Shown here piece by piece: positions 61,019-64,000 of a stretch of DNA of 64,000 nt (position 1 is its first letter; each line of letters starts with the position of its first letter). The notes under the pieces were generated by a model. It did no database searches. It was not told the origin of the DNA and saw only the letters and a list, made by a program, of their open reading frames with translations. The position numbers were made by a program, and so were the translations under genes. Origin of the DNA: JBDWFY01 sp965275915 (GTDB lineage: Bacteria > Pseudomonadota > Alphaproteobacteria > Rhizobiales > Stappiaceae); assembly GCA_965275915.1 (NCBI GenBank), contig CBDHYI010000006.1, forward strand, positions 372,001 to 436,000, given 5' to 3'.

Positions 61019-61537
61019 ATGTCGACATTTAATCCAGGACACCTCGTTACAGCAGTTGTCGCCTTTTTTCTGTTACATACGACACCAACCTTTGGTCAGC
61101 AGCAGAGTCAAAACGAGATCCTTCAGCAACGCACGGAATTTCTCGATTTCTACCGGGCCGGTGACGCGGAAGGAATTGTGGACCAGTTTCATGACAAAGC
61201 GACCTTTGCCGGAACGCTCGGTCCCTTCTGGCTCGTCGGCAAGGATGCTATTCGTAATCTTTGGACAAATTACTTCAATGCATGGCCGGCGCGGAACCTT
61301 GCGCTCCGCGGCCAGACGGGCCTTGCCTCCGCACCTCAGGTCGTGTTTTACAACGACGAAACCGTGTCCATCGAAACCGGCTACATGCTGATGTATATGG
61401 GCTTTGGTGACAATCAGAAATTCGACCCTGACCTGCCGCCTGTCGTAACAAATATCCGCTATTCGATCACCAGGGTAAAAACCGAAGGCAGATGGCAGAT
61501 CGTCAACATGAATGTTGCGAGAATACCTGGGCAGTAA
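61019..61537 (+). CDS. Secreted NTF2/SnoaL-like protein
   Basis: The 172-aa protein has a signal peptide (LVTAVVAFFLLHTTPTFG) and a cone-shaped NTF2-like domain: RTEFLDFYRAGDAEGIVDQFHDKATFAGTLGPFWLVGKDAIRNLWTNYF, then VSIETGYMLMYM and NIRYSITRVKTEGRWQIVNMNVARIP. The fold suits small-molecule binding or catalysis, but no active site is clear. It is divergent from the cyclase-like gene, 121 nt away. Confidence 0.8.
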   Translation: MSTFNPGHLVTAVVAFFLLHTTPTFGQQQSQNEILQQRTEFLDFYRAGDAEGIVDQFHDKATFAGTLGPFWLVGKDAIRNLWTNYFNAWPARNLALRGQTGLASAPQVVFYNDETVSIETGYMLMYMGFGDNQKFDPDLPPVVTNIRYSITRVKTEGRWQIVNMNVARIPGQ

Positions 61538-61994
61538 TCAGATAAAGATAAAAACGGCGCCGGCTGAGTGACTGATTTTTCCAGGCGGGGAAAAGCCGGA
61601 ATCCACAGAATTCAAGCAGACAGAAATTGCAGACGAAACCGGTTTGTCGACCCTTTTCGGTATCGATAACGACCTGTCTTGTCGGATAAATGGTGAAACC
61701 GCTTGAGTGAGCCCTCGATCCATCGTCCGGGTACAGAGTGATGCCGATCACATTGCTCCCGTTTAAAGTCCATTATCTCTAGGTTCAGGGCGAACAAATG
61801 CTTTGTCCTCTTGCTGCTAACGATCTTTCTTAGCCATAAAGATCATTAGTTTTTGCAGCAACTTGCGTACAAAAGCGTCAGTCCTATAAATACTAGTCAC
61901 CGGTTCGTCACTAATACTTGCGGGTCAAGGTCGTAAATACCACCCAATGCACCATTTGGCAGTTGCCGGTATTCCGGAAAGCAGGAAGACAAGA
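61538..61994. other. Intergenic region before the exoF-like gene
   Basis: About 457 bases contain no supported gene; an 82-codon minus-strand frame ending in the neighbour was considered and rejected. A terminator-like hairpin lies at 61817-61854, 280 bases after the last gene. The stretch 61855-61950 probably holds the promoter of the exopolysaccharide genes. Confidence 0.5.
61817..61854 (+). terminator. Terminator-like hairpin with no gene directly upstream
   Basis: CTAA-C-GATCTTT pairs with AAAGATC-A-TTAG with one mismatch and a 9-base loop, then TTTTT follows. It is well formed on the plus strand but lies far after the NTF2-like gene, so it may end that transcript late or end a small RNA. 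Confidence 0.55.
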
Positions 61995-63320
61995 ATGCGT
62001 TGCGTCGACATAAGCCATGTTCGTCAAACCCGGCTGGTCCAATACGGTCGGTTCGGTAACAGTTTTGTCCAACTGATTGCCGGATTGCTACTGCTGTTCG
62101 GGATGTCCGTCCCGGCGTCAGCTCAATCAGCGTCCGCATACAATCTTGGAATTCAAGACAAGGTTCTGGTGAAAGTCGGCAAATGGCAACCTGCAGAAGG
62201 CACCTTTCAGAACTGGGAGGGGTTCGGTGGTGAGCAGACGATCGCAGCGGATGGAAACATTTATCTTGCACTCATTGGGGCTGTGCAGGCCGCTGGAAGG
62301 ACGCCACCGGTCGTTGCGGAAGAGATATCACTGCTTCTCCAGGCCCGCCTTGGGCTGGATCAGCCACCGGCGGTCACAGTCGAGATTGTTTCTTTCGGGC
62401 CGGTTTTTATCGTGGGAGCGGTAAACAGTCCGGGGAGCTTTCCTTATATTCCCCGGATGACAGTGCTGCAGGCTGTAAGCATCGCCGGAGGTCATCTGCG
62501 AACGACCAATCCAATGCTTCGGACAGAACGTGAGGCGCTGACGGCAGTTGGAGATTATGAAACGCTTCGGCTCCAGGGTTGGAGCGCGATGGCCCGGATT
62601 GCCAGACTTAAGGCCGAGCTTGCGAATGCGGAAACGATAGAAATCCCCGAAGAGCTCGTTGGGCGTCCGGTTGCCGACGAGTTGATGGCATCCGAACAGG
62701 AAATCCTCACAGCCCGGTTGAACAGCGTCAACTCAAGCAAGGCGGCACTCGTCGATCTGAAGAAGCTTCTGCGCTCGCAGATTGACACACTCAGCGAAGA
62801 AATCACCTTGCGGCAAAAGCAGATCCAGCTTGCAAGAGAGGAACTTGAAAATGTGACCTCCTTGAAAGAGAGAGGCCTCGTCGTGAGCTCCAGGCAACGC
62901 CAACTCAGCACAACTGTGACGGAACTCGAGGCAAAGGTCTTGACTTTGGATGTCGCCAAGCTTGAAGCGGAACAACAGTTAAACAAGGCGATACGCGATG
63001 AGTTGGACATCGTGAATATCCAGCGCCGCGAAGTGGTTACCGACCTCCAAAAAACCCGCGAAACGCTCGATCAGCTCAAAGTCCGCCTGCGTGTGGCCCG
63101 GGATCTTTATGCGGACACGGCTTCTCGAAGCGGTGCCATTGCCAATCAGACGTTGCAAACGACCTACAAGTACATGATTTCCCGCCGCGCGGACGTGAAT
63201 ACCGAACCGTTTGAGGCGAATGAACAAACGCTCATCTCCCCAGGCGATACGATTGAAGTCATCGCAATTGTAACAGACCTGGGCGAAGGCCCGGATACGT
63301 TTCCGACACTGCCGGAATAG
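61995..63320 (+). CDS. exoF: ExoF-like polysaccharide export protein
   Basis: This Wza/ExoF-family protein helps move exopolysaccharide across the periplasm and outer membrane. The 441-aa protein has a signal peptide (GLLLLFGMSVPASAQ), a polysaccharide-export beta domain (LGIQDKVLVKVGKW, GGEQTIAADGNIYLALIG), an SLBB-like part (IVGAVNSPGSFPYIPRMTVLQAVSIAGG) and a long periplasmic coiled coil (about 190-400, with LKKLLRSQIDTLSEEITLRQKQIQLAREEL), ending with a short soluble segment. Such coiled coils match ExoF of Sinorhizobium. AGGAAG lies 8 nt before the ATG at 61995. It precedes a glycosyltransferase. Confidence 0.87.
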   Translation: MRCVDISHVRQTRLVQYGRFGNSFVQLIAGLLLLFGMSVPASAQSASAYNLGIQDKVLVKVGKWQPAEGTFQNWEGFGGEQTIAADGNIYLALIGAVQAAGRTPPVVAEEISLLLQARLGLDQPPAVTVEIVSFGPVFIVGAVNSPGSFPYIPRMTVLQAVSIAGGHLRTTNPMLRTEREALTAVGDYETLRLQGWSAMARIARLKAELANAETIEIPEELVGRPVADELMASEQEILTARLNSVNSSKAALVDLKKLLRSQIDTLSEEITLRQKQIQLAREELENVTSLKERGLVVSSRQRQLSTTVTELEAKVLTLDVAKLEAEQQLNKAIRDELDIVNIQRREVVTDLQKTRETLDQLKVRLRVARDLYADTASRSGAIANQTLQTTYKYMISRRADVNTEPFEANEQTLISPGDTIEVIAIVTDLGEGPDTFPTLPE

Positions 63321-63343
63321 AAAGCAACAGAGTGCAAGCCTGT

Positions 63344-64000
63344 ATGAATAAGCGTGTAACAGTTTGTTTTCCTTTTGTCGGTGGTGCCATAGGCGGAAGT
63401 CACTTGTCAGCCATCAAGCTGATAAAGGGACTGGATGCACGGAGATTCAAAACACTCGTGGTGCTGCACGAGGACCAGGGACCTGTTGCCGACCAGCTCC
63501 GCGCGGCGGGCATCGAATTTGAGACGCTGTCCGGGGTTGGATTGTTGAGCGCGGCGGACTCAGGAAGCAGCACGTCCAAACTGCGCTATGGGGTCAGAAC
63601 ACTTCCAAGACTGGTCAAGTTCTTAAGACGTTTCAAAGTAGATATACTTCATACCAATGACGGCGTCATTCACGCCAACTGGGGGATGGCTGCAAAATTC
63701 ACCAGGGCCAAACATCTATGGCATCACAGAGCAGATCCGGAAGCGAAAGGCATCAATCTGTTAGCCCCGTTCCTGGCAGATCAAATCGTCACTGTCTCGA
63801 ATTTCTCAAAACCCAATCGCCCCCTGTTTTCTGTCGAGCACAAAACTCGTGTAATACACAGCCCTTTTGACCACCCTGAAAGACTTCCGGATCGCGACTC
63901 GTCAAGGATGGACCTCGTCCAGGAACTCGATTGTCATCCAGACACTCGATTTGTCGGTATTTTCGGAGAACTGATCGAACGCAAGAAACCCGTGGCTCTC
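63344..64000 (+). CDS. Glycosyltransferase family 4-like enzyme (cut by the right edge)
   Basis: The visible 219 residues start MNKRVTVCFPFVGGAIGGSH, with the Gly-rich donor-fold start of GT-B enzymes, then LVVLHEDQGPVADQLRAAGIEF, VDILHTNDGVIHANWGMAAKFT and IGFVGIF-like FVGIFGELIERKKP near the edge, the typical GT4 pattern. It follows the exoF-like gene by 23 nt on the same strand, so it probably builds the exported polysaccharide. Sugar specificity cannot be told and the C-terminus is missing. Confidence 0.85.
   Translation, partial: MNKRVTVCFPFVGGAIGGSHLSAIKLIKGLDARRFKTLVVLHEDQGPVADQLRAAGIEFETLSGVGLLSAADSGSSTSKLRYGVRTLPRLVKFLRRFKVDILHTNDGVIHANWGMAAKFTRAKHLWHHRADPEAKGINLLAPFLADQIVTVSNFSKPNRPLFSVEHKTRVIHSPFDHPERLPDRDSSRMDLVQELDCHPDTRFVGIFGELIERKKPVAL

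Noticed and set aside
61503..61751. 82-codon minus-strand frame with a GTG start and GGGAG
   Set aside because: It overlaps the end of the NTF2-like gene, shows no family-like pattern, and its Cys/Phe-rich end looks like chance translation. I cannot exclude it fully.

Overview
The window is a continuous, gene-dense piece of an alphaproteobacterial chromosome, most likely from the Hyphomicrobiales (Rhizobiales). Evidence: the argS-SPOR-nagZ-scpAB-tatABC-serS-surE-pcm-nlpD gene order and the yajC-secD-secF cluster followed by homologues of the complex I assembly factors NDUFAF3 and NDUFAF6; an ExoR-type periplasmic regulator; a B12-dependent (class II) ribonucleotide reductase; a two-desulfurase SUF operon behind an Irr-type operator; a GTTC-N7-GTTC LexA box; CtrA-type TTAA-N7-TTAA sites; and DUF1127 genes followed by 'cuckoo' RNA hairpins. 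I cannot name the genus. No tRNA, rRNA, CRISPR array, insertion sequence or prophage was seen, and no gene is clearly broken apart from the two cut by the window edges.

Layout. 1-9.4 kb: gyrA (cut at the left edge), MarC and other membrane proteins, a CDF metal transporter, and the divergent ssb/uvrA pair. 9.4-10.5 kb: an RNA-rich island with two paralogous 49-aa DUF1127 genes, each behind a near-identical LysR-type promoter; the second is followed by three hairpins that all display the loop ACCTCCTCCC, then by an unlisted 42-aa membrane protein gene on the other strand. 10.7-17.2 kb: a lipoprotein, trmFO, and the yajC-secD-secF-NDUFAF3-NDUFAF6 cluster. 17.4-33.4 kb: a DUF815 ATPase, then a long minus-strand block for envelope and housekeeping functions (NlpD-like factor, Pcm, SurE, SerRS, TatABC, an ABC ATPase, ScpAB, NagZ, a SPOR protein, ArgRS, a dGTPase-like protein). 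33.6-40.5 kb: erpA, xthA, exoR, ilvD, parE. 40.9-50.6 kb: a DEAD-box helicase, a diguanylate cyclase and the seven-gene SUF operon. 50.9-57.5 kb: an alpha/beta hydrolase, NDUFA12, a response regulator and nrdJ with a long upstream region. 57.6-64 kb: a 1101-aa zinc-ribbon/cyclase/AAA/TPR protein, an NTF2-like secreted protein, and the start of an exopolysaccharide locus (ExoF-like exporter, glycosyltransferase cut at the right edge).

The genes share several themes. Envelope export and division: Sec accessory proteins, Tat, NlpD, SPOR, NagZ. Iron-sulfur supply: ErpA plus the SUF operon. Respiratory complex I: two assembly-factor homologues and the NDUFA12 subunit. DNA topology and repair: gyrA, parE, uvrA, ssb, xthA. 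Exopolysaccharide control and export: ExoR and ExoF.

The most interesting piece is the DUF1127/cuckoo-RNA island at 9.46-10.32 kb. The cuckoo RNA family is already known in Alphaproteobacteria, but here it comes with a duplicated LysR-type promoter and a small membrane-protein gene ending against it. Several well-formed operators also stand out: LexA at uvrA, Irr at suf, tandem NrdR at nrdJ, and CtrA at parE and at the diguanylate cyclase.
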